Assembly (NCBI GenBank): GCA_944392605.1
Contig: CALXXE010000013.1
Coordinates: 1-54,119, forward strand
Origin: an uncultured Clostridia bacterium
GTDB taxonomy: Bacteria; Bacillota; Clostridia; TANB77; CAG-508
DNA length: 54,119 nucleotides
Reading direction: 5' to 3'
Below the pieces are notes generated by a model. It saw nothing but the letters and a program-made list of their open reading frames with translations, was not told the DNA's origin and did not search any database. A program made the translations under genes and the position numbers. Positions within the stretch are counted from its first letter, which is position 1. Every line of letters starts with the position of its first letter. Positions 16,333-25,301 of the stretch are shown piece after piece.

Positions 16333-18171
16333 ATGTGTGGAATTGTAGGTTACATAGGAATAAAAAAAGCGAGTCCAATTCTCATTAATGGACTTTTAAG
16401 ATTAGAATACAGAGGTTATGACTCAGCAGGTATTGCAACAATAGAAAATGATGGTCTTTCTATTATGAAAGATAAAGGAAGAGTTAAAAATTTATATAAT
16501 TTACCAGGAATTGATGATTTAGAAGGAACTATTGGTATTGCTCATACTAGATGGGCTACTCATGGAAAACCATCTAAAGAAAACTCTCACCCTCATGTTG
16601 ATAATTCAGAGAGTTTTAGTGTAGTTCATAATGGTATTATCGAGAACTATAATGAATTAAGAAAGTTTTTAACTGATAATGGTTATACTTTTTATTCTGA
16701 AACAGATACAGAAATTATCCCTAATTTAATTCATTATTATTATAATAAAGATGCTTCAGAAGATGACTTAAAAATATTAAGAGCTGTAAAAAATGCTTGT
16801 AAAGATTTAAAAGGAAGCTTTGCTTTAGAAATTATTTCTAAATATGATAAAGACCATATGATAGTTGTTAGAAAAGATAGCCCTCTTGTTATTGGAAAAG
16901 GTGATGGAGAAAATTATATTTCTTCTGATATCCCTGCTATTCTTTCATTTACAAGAGAATTTTATCTTTTAAATGATTTAGAATTTGCTCTTTTATCAAG
17001 AGATGATGTTAAATTTTATGATACAGATTTAAATCCTATTAATAAAAAAATTCAAACTATTGAATGGAATGCTGCTAGTGCTGAAAAAGAAGGTTATGAA
17101 GATTATATGTTAAAAGAAATTCATGAACAACCAACAGCTATTCGTGAAACAATAGGAGCAAAATTAGATGAAGGTACAAAATGTACTTTTGATGAATTAG
17201 ATTTTACAAAAGAATTTTTAAAAGGACTTCACAAAATTTATTTAGTTGCTTGTGGTACCGCAATGCACGCAGGTCTTGCAGGTAAATGTATGATGGAACG
17301 TCTTTGTAGAATACCAACAGAAGTTGATATAGCTTCTGAATTTAGATACAGAGATCCTATTATTGATGATAAAACTTTATGTATTTTCATCTCTCAATCA
17401 GGTGAAACTGCAGACACAATAGCAGCATTAAAACTTTCAAAACAAAAAGGTGCAAAAACACTTGCTATTAGCAATGTTATTGGAAGTTCTATAACAAGAG
17501 AAGCAGATTATTCTATATATACACATGCAGGTCCTGAAATTGCTGTTGCTTCTACAAAAGCTTACACATCACAAGTTGTACTTCTTGCTATGCTTGCAAT
17601 TTACTTTGCTGAAACCATAGAAGAATCTGAAGTTGAAGTTTTAAATTTAAAGAAAGAAATTTTAGAATTACCTAAAAAACTAGAAAAAACTTTAAAATGT
17701 GAAGAACGTATAAAAGCTTTTGGTCACAGAATTTACCAAGAAAAAGATGTATTTTTCTTAGGAAGAGGAATTGATGAAACAGTTGCAAGAGAATCAGCTT
17801 TAAAACTAAAAGAAATTTCTTATATTCATGCAGACAGCTATCCAGCAGGTGAATTAAAACACGGCCCTATTGCTTTAATTGAAAATGGTATTACTGTTAT
17901 TAGTATAATGACAGACCCAAAACTTGTTGAAAAAACTGTAAGTAATATTCAAGAAGTTATTACAAGAGGAGCTAAAACATTAGTTATAACTAACCAAGAT
18001 ATAGATGCTAAAATGTTTGATACAGTAATCCGTATTCCTGAAACAGATCCATTTGTTTCTCCAATACTTTCTGTAGTTCCATTGCAATTACTTTCATATT
18101 ATATTTCTAAAGAAAAAGGTCTTGATGTTGATAAACCAAGAAACCTTGCAAAATCAGTAACAGTTGAATAG
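16333..18171 (+). CDS. glmS: Glutamine-fructose-6-phosphate aminotransferase
   Basis: This 612-aa enzyme makes glucosamine-6-phosphate from fructose-6-phosphate and glutamine, the first step to UDP-GlcNAc for the cell wall. The N-terminal amidotransferase begins MCGIVGYIG with nucleophile Cys2, followed by two SIS sugar-isomerase domains (SQSGETADT near residue 355) and the C-terminal LAKSVTVE. Length matches the family. AAGGAGG precedes the start. It is controlled by the upstream ribozyme and ends in its own terminator. Confidence 0.97.
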   Translation: MCGIVGYIGIKKASPILINGLLRLEYRGYDSAGIATIENDGLSIMKDKGRVKNLYNLPGIDDLEGTIGIAHTRWATHGKPSKENSHPHVDNSESFSVVHNGIIENYNELRKFLTDNGYTFYSETDTEIIPNLIHYYYNKDASEDDLKILRAVKNACKDLKGSFALEIISKYDKDHMIVVRKDSPLVIGKGDGENYISSDIPAILSFTREFYLLNDLEFALLSRDDVKFYDTDLNPINKKIQTIEWNAASAEKEGYEDYMLKEIHEQPTAIRETIGAKLDEGTKCTFDELDFTKEFLKGLHKIYLVACGTAMHAGLAGKCMMERLCRIPTEVDIASEFRYRDPIIDDKTLCIFISQSGETADTIAALKLSKQKGAKTLAISNVIGSSITREADYSIYTHAGPEIAVASTKAYTSQVVLLAMLAIYFAETIEESEVEVLNLKKEILELPKKLEKTLKCEERIKAFGHRIYQEKDVFFLGRGIDETVARESALKLKEISYIHADSYPAGELKHGPIALIENGITVISIMTDPKLVEKTVSNIQEVITRGAKTLVITNQDIDAKMFDTVIRIPETDPFVSPILSVVPLQLLSYYISKEKGLDVDKPRNLAKSVTVE

Positions 18172-18172
18172 A

Positions 18173-18211
18173 AATATAGCGATATAGTGAAAAACTATAT
18201 CGCTATATTTT
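18173..18211. terminator. Terminator between glmS and bofA
   Basis: A 16-bp stem, AATATAGCGATATAGT paired with ACTATATCGCTATATT (loop GAAAA), follows the glmS stop. T-rich tails on both sides allow it to serve bofA on the minus strand too. Confidence 0.85.
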
Positions 18212-18471
18212 ATCCTATTAATAATTTAACAACTATTAGACAAACAACTCCTGGAAGTCCAAGTATTCCGAACTAATATACTTGTAAAAAAATTAAGCCC
18301 TATATGAAATCCAAAATTTGCTCCTATAAGATTAATTACAAAAATCACTACTCCACCAAGTATCGAATTCAATACTAGTTTCAATATATTTTTTAAAGGC
18401 ACGATAAAAATTCTACCAAATATAAAAATAAAACATATACATGCTAAATATGTAATAATATTAATGTCCAT
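18210..18471 (-). CDS. bofA: BofA (pro-SigK processing inhibitor), with +1 frameshift at CGG
   Basis: Read with one +1 shift this is an 86-aa, two-helix BofA protein: the N-terminal part ends IGLNFFTSILV and the shifted frame continues GILGLPGVVCLIVVKLLIG, the conserved BofA C-terminus. Without the shift it ends early with the unrelated RNTWTSRSCLSNSC. The break is at CGG (18268-18270, minus strand), and dropping its C gives GTT-GGA-ATA. BofA holds the SpoIVFB protease inactive in the forespore outer membrane until engulfment. The ATG at 18471 has GGAG upstream. Pairing with the DUF2508 gene matches the yaaL-bofA order of B. subtilis. Confidence 0.85.
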
Positions 18472-18532
18472 TTTTATCAACTCCAAACTAATTTCTTACT
18501 TAATTTCTATGATGAAAAATGGACAAATATTA

Positions 18533-18814
18533 CTAACCTGCTTCTTCTCCTAAGAATGTATATTTTTTGTTGTTTATCATATCTACTTCTATTCCCTTTA
18601 GTTTTGCAAGTTTTATCAAATAATCTAATTTTGCTTGGTTTGCTTTTATCTGATAAGTATAATAATCTATTAACTCCTCTTTTGCATATTCAAAATTTTT
18701 ATTATCACTTTTTAACTCTTCTCTTGTTTTTATAATTGTTTTAATTAATTCTATCTCTTTCTCCATTTCTGTCTTCTCAACAATCTTTTCTTCTCTTTTA
18801 TATTCTTCTTGCAT
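18533..18814 (-). CDS. yaaL: DUF2508 (YaaL-like) family protein
   Basis: This 93-aa, helical, charged protein fits the DUF2508/YaaL family by size and by the segment KEELIDYYTYQIKANQAKLDYLIKLAK. Its role is unknown. It precedes bofA by about 60 nt, as yaaL does in B. subtilis, which supports both calls. The ribosome site GGAGATG lies before the start. Confidence 0.75.
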   Translation of the reverse strand: MQEEYKREEKIVEKTEMEKEIELIKTIIKTREELKSDNKNFEYAKEELIDYYTYQIKANQAKLDYLIKLAKLKGIEVDMINNKKYTFLGEEAG

Positions 18815-18989
18815 AAAGCATCTCCTTTTCTATTTTTTATTTCTATTATATTCCATAGAATATTTTTCTATTCAAAAATGATTTCATTTTACTAAAAAGC
18901 TGATTATTTTTCTTAAAATACTTGTTTTTTTCCTAATTTTATAGGATAATATATATGTATAAATTTATTTTTGTGAAAGGATTTTTTAA

Positions 18990-21329
18990 ATGAAGTATAT
19001 AGATAAATTTTTAAAGGTTTTAAAAACTGATAGAAACACTTTTGCTACTTATGTGCTAACCCTAATTAGTGTATATTTAGCAGTAGATAGATTAGTTGAA
19101 ATGTTGCTTATGATATTCACAGGTGTATCTTATTCTTATTGGGGCCCTATAGCATATACATTTGCACTTGCTTGTCCAATATTTGCTTTTCTTTTTTCTG
19201 GGCAATCAAAATTCGCTTCATCAAAAGCAAAAAAAGTTACACTATTTTATTTATATGTAATTGGTTTATACATAATTGCTATTTCAATGTTTACCCAATG
19301 GCTCAACATGGGTGCATGGTTGTTACTGCTTTCAGTACCTAATTATGTAGAAATTATTACTGATTTTTCTGATTTAGTAACCCCAGCAATGGTAAGTATT
19401 TCATTATATTTACCATTAGCTACTATCTTCCCATTCTTCAAGAAATTATTCTTTGGTGTTAATGATAGCAAAGACCAAATTCGTTCTATTTGGGATTATG
19501 GTGGAATTAGCTTAGCAACAAAATCTAAAGATTCCGGAGTTTATTCTTGTGAAGTTTATTTATGTAACAATACTGAAACAGGTAAATCAATTACTATACC
19601 TGAAGAATCAAGATATCAATCATTGTTTGTATGTGGTGGTTCTGGTTCTGGTAAAACTTCTTTAGTATTTGAACCATTATTTGCAAGAGACTTAGAAAAA
19701 AAATATTTCTTTAAAGAAGTTTCAAAAGAAATGGGATATACCGCATTAAAAACTGGATTAGCAGTATTAAATGCACCTTATGAAAACGACTACTTAAATG
19801 AAAATTTCAATTTAAATATGTTAGTACCAGTTGAAGGTAAGGAATCTCTTTTCAAAGCCTATTTAAAGAAAATGATTTTAGATTCAATTGGAAATGATAT
19901 AACATATAAAAATATAGGGCTTACTCTTATGGCCCCTGACTATGAAGTAATTAGTCATCTAGCTGAAGTTTGTGATAATTTTGGTATTAAATATCATTTA
20001 ATAGATCCAAACAATCCAAATTCTAGTGGATTAAATCCTTTTGTATATGAGGATTCTTCAAAAACTGCTACTACAATTTCTTCAGTTATAAAATCCATGT
20101 ATAATACAGCACATGGAGATCTTGATGAAGCTTATAAAGAAGATATTGTAATGCAAGCAATTGAAAACTTAGTAGTTTTACTAAAAGAAGTTTATCCTAG
20201 AATGAACGAAGGAAGACTTCCTAATATGGAAGATATGTTAAAAATGTTTACTAATTTCGAGCTAATAGAAAAAATGTGTAAAATATTAGAACATGAAATA
20301 GAAAATGATGAATTTGCAAAAGATAAATATCGCGTATTATTAACATACTTTAAAAAGAACTTCTACAGCGATGCTCCTGCAAAATCTAGTATGGAAAAAT
20401 ACATCTATTCTGTTATTAGTCAATTAGATAATTTACTTAGAATACCTGGAATTAAACCTATCTTATGTAATAGATATGATAATATAAATTTTGATGATGT
20501 ACTTAAAAATTCAGAAGTTGTATTTATTTGTACGAGACGTGGAGATTTAGGAGCTGCAGGACATAAGGCATTTGGATTATTCTTCTTAATTACAATGCAA
20601 AACTCAGTATTAAGACGTCCTGGAACAGAAAGATCAAGAGTTCCTTACTTTGTTTATATTGATGAATTTGCCGATTTTATTTGTAAAGATACAGAAGCAA
20701 TGTTTACAATGTATAGAAAGTATAAAGTTGGAACAACTATATCAACACAAAGTTTACAACAATTAGAAACACCAGAATTAGCAGTAAACTATAAAAATAC
20801 TATTCTTTCTAATTGTGCAAGTAAAATCTTTACTGGAAATGGAGCTTATGATGAGCTAGAATGGTGGTCTGGAGAATTTGGAAACCATAGAGAATGGACT
20901 TACTCAAACAGTATGGACATGAGTAAAATGGAATATGATCCAAAATACGGAAGTGTATCATGGAAATATGTCCCTAATTTTAAACCTGGAAAACTTCAAG
21001 GTTTAGGTGCAAAAGATTGTGCTTTTAAAATTAGAGGAAGTAATGGAAAACCAATGGTTGGACCAGGTAAATTATCATTCTTAGAATCAAAATACAAAGA
21101 ACCACATAAAATTAAAACTTTCGATTTTGGTAAATATTCTGATGGTGTTACAACAGATACTGAAGATGATACAAGTAGTAAAGCTCATAAAAAATTTAAT
21201 CCAAAAAATATTAATTTTAGAGATGAAAGAAATGAAATTGACCCAATTCAAACAGATACAACTGATTCAAAATATATGTTTGATAATCAAGACGCAATTG
21301 TAGTTAACTTCAAAAAGAGAAAGAAATAA
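18990..21329 (+). CDS. Isolated VirD4/TraG-like coupling ATPase
   Basis: This 779-aa protein has four N-terminal membrane helices (about residues 15-155) and a FtsK/VirD4-type ATPase domain with Walker A at about 214-222 (GGSGSGKTS), Walker B at about 553-558 (VYIDEF) and the STQS segment near 585, followed by a Lys-rich tail. Type IV coupling proteins pump DNA or proteins to a secretion channel. Here it stands alone between bofA/yaaL and a permease gene, with no relaxase or mating-pore gene in the window, and its codon use is like the host's. It may serve a chromosomal, non-conjugative export role. Confidence 0.85.
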   Translation: MKYIDKFLKVLKTDRNTFATYVLTLISVYLAVDRLVEMLLMIFTGVSYSYWGPIAYTFALACPIFAFLFSGQSKFASSKAKKVTLFYLYVIGLYIIAISMFTQWLNMGAWLLLLSVPNYVEIITDFSDLVTPAMVSISLYLPLATIFPFFKKLFFGVNDSKDQIRSIWDYGGISLATKSKDSGVYSCEVYLCNNTETGKSITIPEESRYQSLFVCGGSGSGKTSLVFEPLFARDLEKKYFFKEVSKEMGYTALKTGLAVLNAPYENDYLNENFNLNMLVPVEGKESLFKAYLKKMILDSIGNDITYKNIGLTLMAPDYEVISHLAEVCDNFGIKYHLIDPNNPNSSGLNPFVYEDSSKTATTISSVIKSMYNTAHGDLDEAYKEDIVMQAIENLVVLLKEVYPRMNEGRLPNMEDMLKMFTNFELIEKMCKILEHEIENDEFAKDKYRVLLTYFKKNFYSDAPAKSSMEKYIYSVISQLDNLLRIPGIKPILCNRYDNINFDDVLKNSEVVFICTRRGDLGAAGHKAFGLFFLITMQNSVLRRPGTERSRVPYFVYIDEFADFICKDTEAMFTMYRKYKVGTTISTQSLQQLETPELAVNYKNTILSNCASKIFTGNGAYDELEWWSGEFGNHREWTYSNSMDMSKMEYDPKYGSVSWKYVPNFKPGKLQGLGAKDCAFKIRGSNGKPMVGPGKLSFLESKYKEPHKIKTFDFGKYSDGVTTDTEDDTSSKAHKKFNPKNINFRDERNEIDPIQTDTTDSKYMFDNQDAIVVNFKKRKK

Positions 21330-21335
21330 TAATAG

Positions 21336-21373
21336 AAAATAAAGCTATAAGATATTATATAGCTTTATTTTTT
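21336..21373. terminator. Terminator between the VirD4-like gene and the permease gene
   Basis: The stem AAATAAAGCTATA/TATAGCTTTATTT is followed by a T-run; it can act in both directions between these converging genes. Confidence 0.8.
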
Positions 21374-21380
21374 ATCATTT

Positions 21381-22232
21381 TCAAAATTGCATTCCTGTTA
21401 ATTGAATTATAATTCCTGATACCACGCCAATTGCATATAGTAATCCAGTTATTTTTAAATTCTGTTTTATTCCCTTATTCATCTTGAATAATACAATTAG
21501 TCCAACACCTGCTCCAACTAACAATCCTGAAATCATTGTTGCTGCTGGAATTACATTTTCTAAATATAATTGTGTTAATATTACAGATGATGCACAATTT
21601 GGAATTAATCCTATAATTCCTCCAAGTACCGGTCCTAATACTGGATTTGACCCAATAAAACCTGCAATTGTATCTTCACCTATAAAATATATAATTATAT
21701 TAATAACAAATGTAATTATCAAAACAAATAAGAATATATTAATTGTATGTTTTAAAGCTGATTTAAAAATTCCATGGTCACAATGACAATGTTCTTTCTC
21801 ACATAAATCTATTATTCTCTCTTCTTCGTCATCTTTCTTTCTTAGTCTCAAAACTAAATCTATTACAAATCCTGCAATCATACCAATTAATACTTTTATT
21901 CCTAAAATTTTTAAAAGTGTAACTATAGATGCTCCCTCTGAAATAAATATTGGTATCATCTCATCAGATGTAGATAAATATACAGAAATAAGTGTTCCAA
22001 GTGTAATTACCCTTGCTGCATAAAGATTTGTTGCTGCAACAGAAAATCCACATTGTGGAAAAGCTCCTAAAATACTTCCTATTAATGGTCCAAATTTTCC
22101 AGACTTTTTAATTGTATTTTTTGCTTTTTCGCTTGTTTTATGTTCTATATATTCCATTATTAAATATGTAATAAATAAAAACGGTAATAATTTCACACTA
22201 TCTATTAGTGCATCTAATATAACATCTAACAT
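21381..22232 (-). CDS. Putative heavy-metal/manganese exporter (ArsP_2-like)
   Basis: This 283-aa membrane protein has eight or more helices. Two similar halves each carry a Pro-Gln/Asn-Cys motif (GAFPQCGFSVAATNLY near residue 56 and GLIPNCASSVILTQLY near 208), the layout of the ArsP_2 putative metal exporters. A cytoplasmic His/Cys-rich loop near residue 145 (CEKEHCHCDHG) could bind metal. The substrate is not established. It is a single-gene unit. Confidence 0.75.
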   Translation of the reverse strand: MLDVILDALIDSVKLLPFLFITYLIMEYIEHKTSEKAKNTIKKSGKFGPLIGSILGAFPQCGFSVAATNLYAARVITLGTLISVYLSTSDEMIPIFISEGASIVTLLKILGIKVLIGMIAGFVIDLVLRLRKKDDEEERIIDLCEKEHCHCDHGIFKSALKHTINIFLFVLIITFVINIIIYFIGEDTIAGFIGSNPVLGPVLGGIIGLIPNCASSVILTQLYLENVIPAATMISGLLVGAGVGLIVLFKMNKGIKQNLKITGLLYAIGVVSGIIIQLTGMQF

Positions 22233-22284
22233 ACTTTTCTCCTTTACTTAACTTTATTATAATAACATATATTTTAAAAAAAGT

Positions 22285-22315
22285 AAAGGGAAAAGCCACC
22301 TTAAAAAGGTGGCTC
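22285..22315 (-). terminator. Terminator of GC-richer island 3
   Basis: AGCCACCTT (22294-22302) pairs with AAGGTGGCT (22306-22314); on the minus strand TTTTCCCTTTACTTTTTTT follows. It lies just after the island gene. Confidence 0.85.
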
Positions 22316-22326
22316 CCCGGGAATCC

Positions 22327-22833
22327 CTATTCAGGGTCCTCTGCAAGTGAAATGCCGTGGATCTCTTCGAGATCGGCAAACGGAATGGAGAACTCACTCA
22401 TACCGCCCCGAAACAGCCATTCGCCAACGGCATTATAGCCGATTTCAGTAAGCTTCAGGTCGGTCTCGTTGTTTCGCTTATCTCTGGGGATACTGATAAC
22501 GAGCTTGTCGTCAGTTGAAACATCGTACCCATAATAAGGAATTCCACTTGTTTCCAAGCGTTTATCCTCGAGTTCGATGAGTCTCATCTTAGCCTCATGA
22601 ATCTTCTCGAGCTCTTTCACTTCAATCGTGAAGAGTTGAGCCTCATTAGACCTCTTTCTCCCTTGCGAGTATCCGGCCGCTTCCAGCCTCTGTGCGTTCT
22701 CAGGCGTGTTGTCAGGTTTCCCTACAATAACACCTACCTTTCCGCTCTCTTCCAGATGCTCGAACATCCGAAAGTCGATTCCTAACGAATAGAGTCTCCG
22801 CGTTTCTAGTTGCAGGTTCTTAGTAATGTCCAT
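22327..22833 (-). CDS. Unknown 168-aa protein (GC-richer island 3)
   Basis: I do not recognise this soluble alpha/beta protein. It has no membrane segment, signal or obvious catalytic motif. An Asp/Glu- and Arg-rich middle (about residues 72-95) looks like a long helix. Codon use is strongly GC-richer than in the flanking genes, and three in-frame CGG codons are present (R12, R22 and one near 142), a codon otherwise absent from intact host genes here. It has its own near-consensus promoter and terminator, like the islands at 961 and 9586. I infer horizontal transfer. Confidence 0.65.
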   Translation of the reverse strand: MDITKNLQLETRRLYSLGIDFRMFEHLEESGKVGVIVGKPDNTPENAQRLEAAGYSQGRKRSNEAQLFTIEVKELEKIHEAKMRLIELEDKRLETSGIPYYGYDVSTDDKLVISIPRDKRNNETDLKLTEIGYNAVGEWLFRGGMSEFSIPFADLEEIHGISLAEDPE

Positions 22834-22876
22834 GTTGCATTTCTCCCTTCTATATTTTGCAATCCTGCATACTTAA

Positions 22877-22905
22877 ATTATACCATTTTTTTAGGCCTTG
22901 GTCAA
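22877..22905 (-). promoter_or_regulatory. Promoter of GC-richer island 3
   Basis: On the minus strand TTGACC (22905-22900), a 17-nt spacer and TATAAT (22882-22877), a near-consensus SigA promoter about 45 nt before the start codon. Confidence 0.75.
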
Positions 22906-22916
22906 ATTATGGAAAC

Positions 22917-23486
22917 TTAGTTTCTTCTATATCTACCACATACTTGGCCTGTTCTTCCATTATTATTAGAATTTGGTATAACATTAATTCTAGCAGTAAC
23001 CCCATTGCTTCCTACATTGTTACAGCTATTGTTATTATTACAACAATTATTATCACAAGAATTTTCCCTATCAGAACTAATAGTTAATAATTCATTATTT
23101 CTTCCATTTGAGCAATTACTAGATATAGTAAGCAGATTACCATCTTCAAGATTACCACAACTACTATTTATTGTAAGTAATTCATTTGATGTGTTATTAC
23201 AATTACAATTGTGGTTATCTCTTCTACAGCAATCACAATCCCTATCTTCTAATCTCCTTATTATTCTAGTTATAATACACACAATCACAGCTGTTATATA
23301 ACTTATAATCGTATATACAATTGTTGCTATTAAGAAATTTATGTTATTTACAATAAACGTAATAACTAAAAATATGGCAAATATAATCGCTGCAACTAAA
23401 GCAGGTGATTTAAATATTTTTTGTAATGCAATAGATATAATTATTGTTGCAATTGGAAGTGCAAAAAATAATAGTAAAACATTCAT
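22917..23486 (-). CDS. Membrane protein with Asn/Cys-rich repeat tail
   Basis: This 189-aa protein has three N-terminal hydrophobic helices (residues 1-72), resembling the small DUF2651/YbeF-type membrane proteins. A tail follows with a Cys-rich patch (DCDCCRRDNHNCNCNN), three copies of a short unit (NELLTINSS, GNLLTISSN, NELLTISSD) and an Asn/Cys-rich stretch. The tail has about 18 cysteines or more and could be cross-linked or bind metal, as in some spore-surface proteins; that is inference. The gene lies downstream of truA. Confidence 0.6.
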   Translation of the reverse strand: MNVLLLFFALPIATIIISIALQKIFKSPALVAAIIFAIFLVITFIVNNINFLIATIVYTIISYITAVIVCIITRIIRRLEDRDCDCCRRDNHNCNCNNTSNELLTINSSCGNLEDGNLLTISSNCSNGRNNELLTISSDRENSCDNNCCNNNNSCNNVGSNGVTARINVIPNSNNNGRTGQVCGRYRRN

Positions 23487-23552
23487 ATCTTTTCTCTCCT
23501 TTATGTTTTACTATATTTTATGCATATTTTAATTTTTGGTTAACAAAATGTA

Positions 23553-24293
23553 TTATTCATATTCTACTTTTACTAAAAATAGGCCTTGTGGAGCTAGCGT
23601 TTTCCCTGCTTTTTGTCTATCTTTAGATTCTATAATATTTTTTATTTCTTTTGGCTCTATCTTTCCAAGTCCTACATCAACTAAGGTTCCTGATATTATT
23701 CTTACCATATTATATAAAAATCCGCTTCCTGTAAGTTCTATCCATATTCTTTCATCTGGTTTTTCTATTACTTCTGCTTTATAAATTATTCTTACACTAC
23801 TTTTACTACTTGTTCCACTTGCTTTAAAAGCCTTGAAATCATGTTCTCCTTCAAAATATTTTACAGCTTCTTTCATTTTCTCTATATCTAATTTTACAGG
23901 AATATGTGTTTCTAAGTTTCTATAAATGCTACTTCCATACTTAGAATTATTTATAACATATCTGTAAGTTTTTCTTTTACAACTTAATCTACTATGAAAT
24001 CTTTCATCAACCTCTTTAGCATCTTTTATTCTAATTGAACTCTTCATATTACTATTTATTGCAATTGGAAACTTTTCTATTGGTAATGTAGAATTAGTTT
24101 TAAAGTTTGCAACTTGTCCTAGAGCATGTACTCCTCTATCTGTCCTTCCAGATGCCATTAAATCTATTTCTTCTCCTGTTATTTTTTCAATTGCTTTCTC
24201 AATAGTTCCTTGTATATTTAATTTATTTGGTTGTTTTTGCCAACCATTAAAATCTTTTCCATCATACTCTATGGTAAGTCTAATATTTCTCAT
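23553..24293 (-). CDS. truA: tRNA pseudouridine(38-40) synthase TruA
   Basis: This 246-aa protein is the usual TruA length. It has the catalytic Asp in SGRTDRGVHALGQV near residue 52, the N-terminal strand RLTIEYDGKDFNGWQ and the conserved GSGFLYNMVRIISGTL near residue 190. TruA makes pseudouridine at positions 38-40 of tRNA anticodon arms. It follows cdaA by 41 nt and is likely co-transcribed with it. Confidence 0.95.
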   Translation of the reverse strand: MRNIRLTIEYDGKDFNGWQKQPNKLNIQGTIEKAIEKITGEEIDLMASGRTDRGVHALGQVANFKTNSTLPIEKFPIAINSNMKSSIRIKDAKEVDERFHSRLSCKRKTYRYVINNSKYGSSIYRNLETHIPVKLDIEKMKEAVKYFEGEHDFKAFKASGTSSKSSVRIIYKAEVIEKPDERIWIELTGSGFLYNMVRIISGTLVDVGLGKIEPKEIKNIIESKDRQKAGKTLAPQGLFLVKVEYE

Positions 24294-24334
24294 CTTATTC
24301 TCCTTTTAAAACAAAAAGTCGCCTTTTGCGACCT

Positions 24335-25279
24335 TTATTTTTCTTGATTATCATTTTCTTCTTTAGTTTTATTCTTTTCTTTTTTCAATTTTTCTCTTAA
24401 TTCTTTTATTTTATTTCTTCTTTCCTTTTTTTCTACTGCAAATCTTTTTGTTACAATATTACTAATTAATATTTTCTTTAAGACATCTTCCCTTACGTCA
24501 GCAATTAATGTACCATCTTTTGCAACAGATATTTTTCCAGTTTCCTCAGATACTACAACCACTAAACTATCTGATTCTTTTGATACTCCTATTGCCGCTC
24601 TATGTCTTGTCCCTAACTCTTTAGCAATATCTTTATCATCTGCTAAAGGCAATACACATGCAGCTGCAGCAATTTTGTTACCTGATATTACAACAGCTCC
24701 ATCATGAAGTGGGGTTTTAGGCACAAATATATTTACTAATAATTGAGGTGAAACATCTGCATCCATTGGTATCCCTGTTGCTATTATATCTTGTATCTTT
24801 ATATCTCTTTCAATTACAATCAAAGCACCTGTCTTTGTTTTAGCAAGTTCTGTCGCCGCAATTACTATTTTATAAATATCTTCTTTTGCTTTTGTAGCTA
24901 GATCTTTATCAATTCCAAAGAATTTTGCAAGTTTATTAGTTCCAAGCTGCTCTAACGCACGTCTTAATTCTGGCTGGAATATTACAATAATAGCAATAAC
25001 TCCTAAATTCATTATTCCAGTTAAAATCCAGTTTAAAATCTTTAAATTTAATAATCCACTCACCCATGTTGCAATTATTAAAAGAACAATTCCCTTTATT
25101 AATTGCCATGCTCTTGAACCTTTTACAACTTTTAAGAAACAATACACTAAGAAACAAACAATTGCTAAGTCTAATATCAAAGTTATAAGCTCAAATGGAT
25201 TTGATTGTAATGATTTTATATATGCTACTATATTGTCTCTATAAAAATTCTCCCAATTCATTCCTAAATCAATTACCAT
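24335..25279 (-). CDS. cdaA: Diadenylate cyclase CdaA
   Basis: This 314-aa membrane enzyme makes cyclic di-AMP from two ATP. It has three N-terminal helices (about residues 30-100) and a DAC domain with the catalytic LHDGAVV (191-197) and RHRAAIG (225-231). The C-terminus is a long Lys/Glu-rich tail (about 280-314), more extended than in B. subtilis CdaA. AGGAG sits 9 nt before the ATG at 25279. The usual partners cdaR and glmM do not follow; truA does. Confidence 0.94.
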   Translation of the reverse strand: MVIDLGMNWENFYRDNIVAYIKSLQSNPFELITLILDLAIVCFLVYCFLKVVKGSRAWQLIKGIVLLIIATWVSGLLNLKILNWILTGIMNLGVIAIIVIFQPELRRALEQLGTNKLAKFFGIDKDLATKAKEDIYKIVIAATELAKTKTGALIVIERDIKIQDIIATGIPMDADVSPQLLVNIFVPKTPLHDGAVVISGNKIAAAACVLPLADDKDIAKELGTRHRAAIGVSKESDSLVVVVSEETGKISVAKDGTLIADVREDVLKKILISNIVTKRFAVEKKERRNKIKELREKLKKEKNKTKEENDNQEK

Positions 25280-25301
25280 ATAATTTTTCTCCTAATCTTT
25301 A

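Noticed and set aside
18990-21329. Integrated conjugative element around the VirD4-like gene
   Set aside because: No integrase, relaxase, att repeats or codon-use change is seen on either side.
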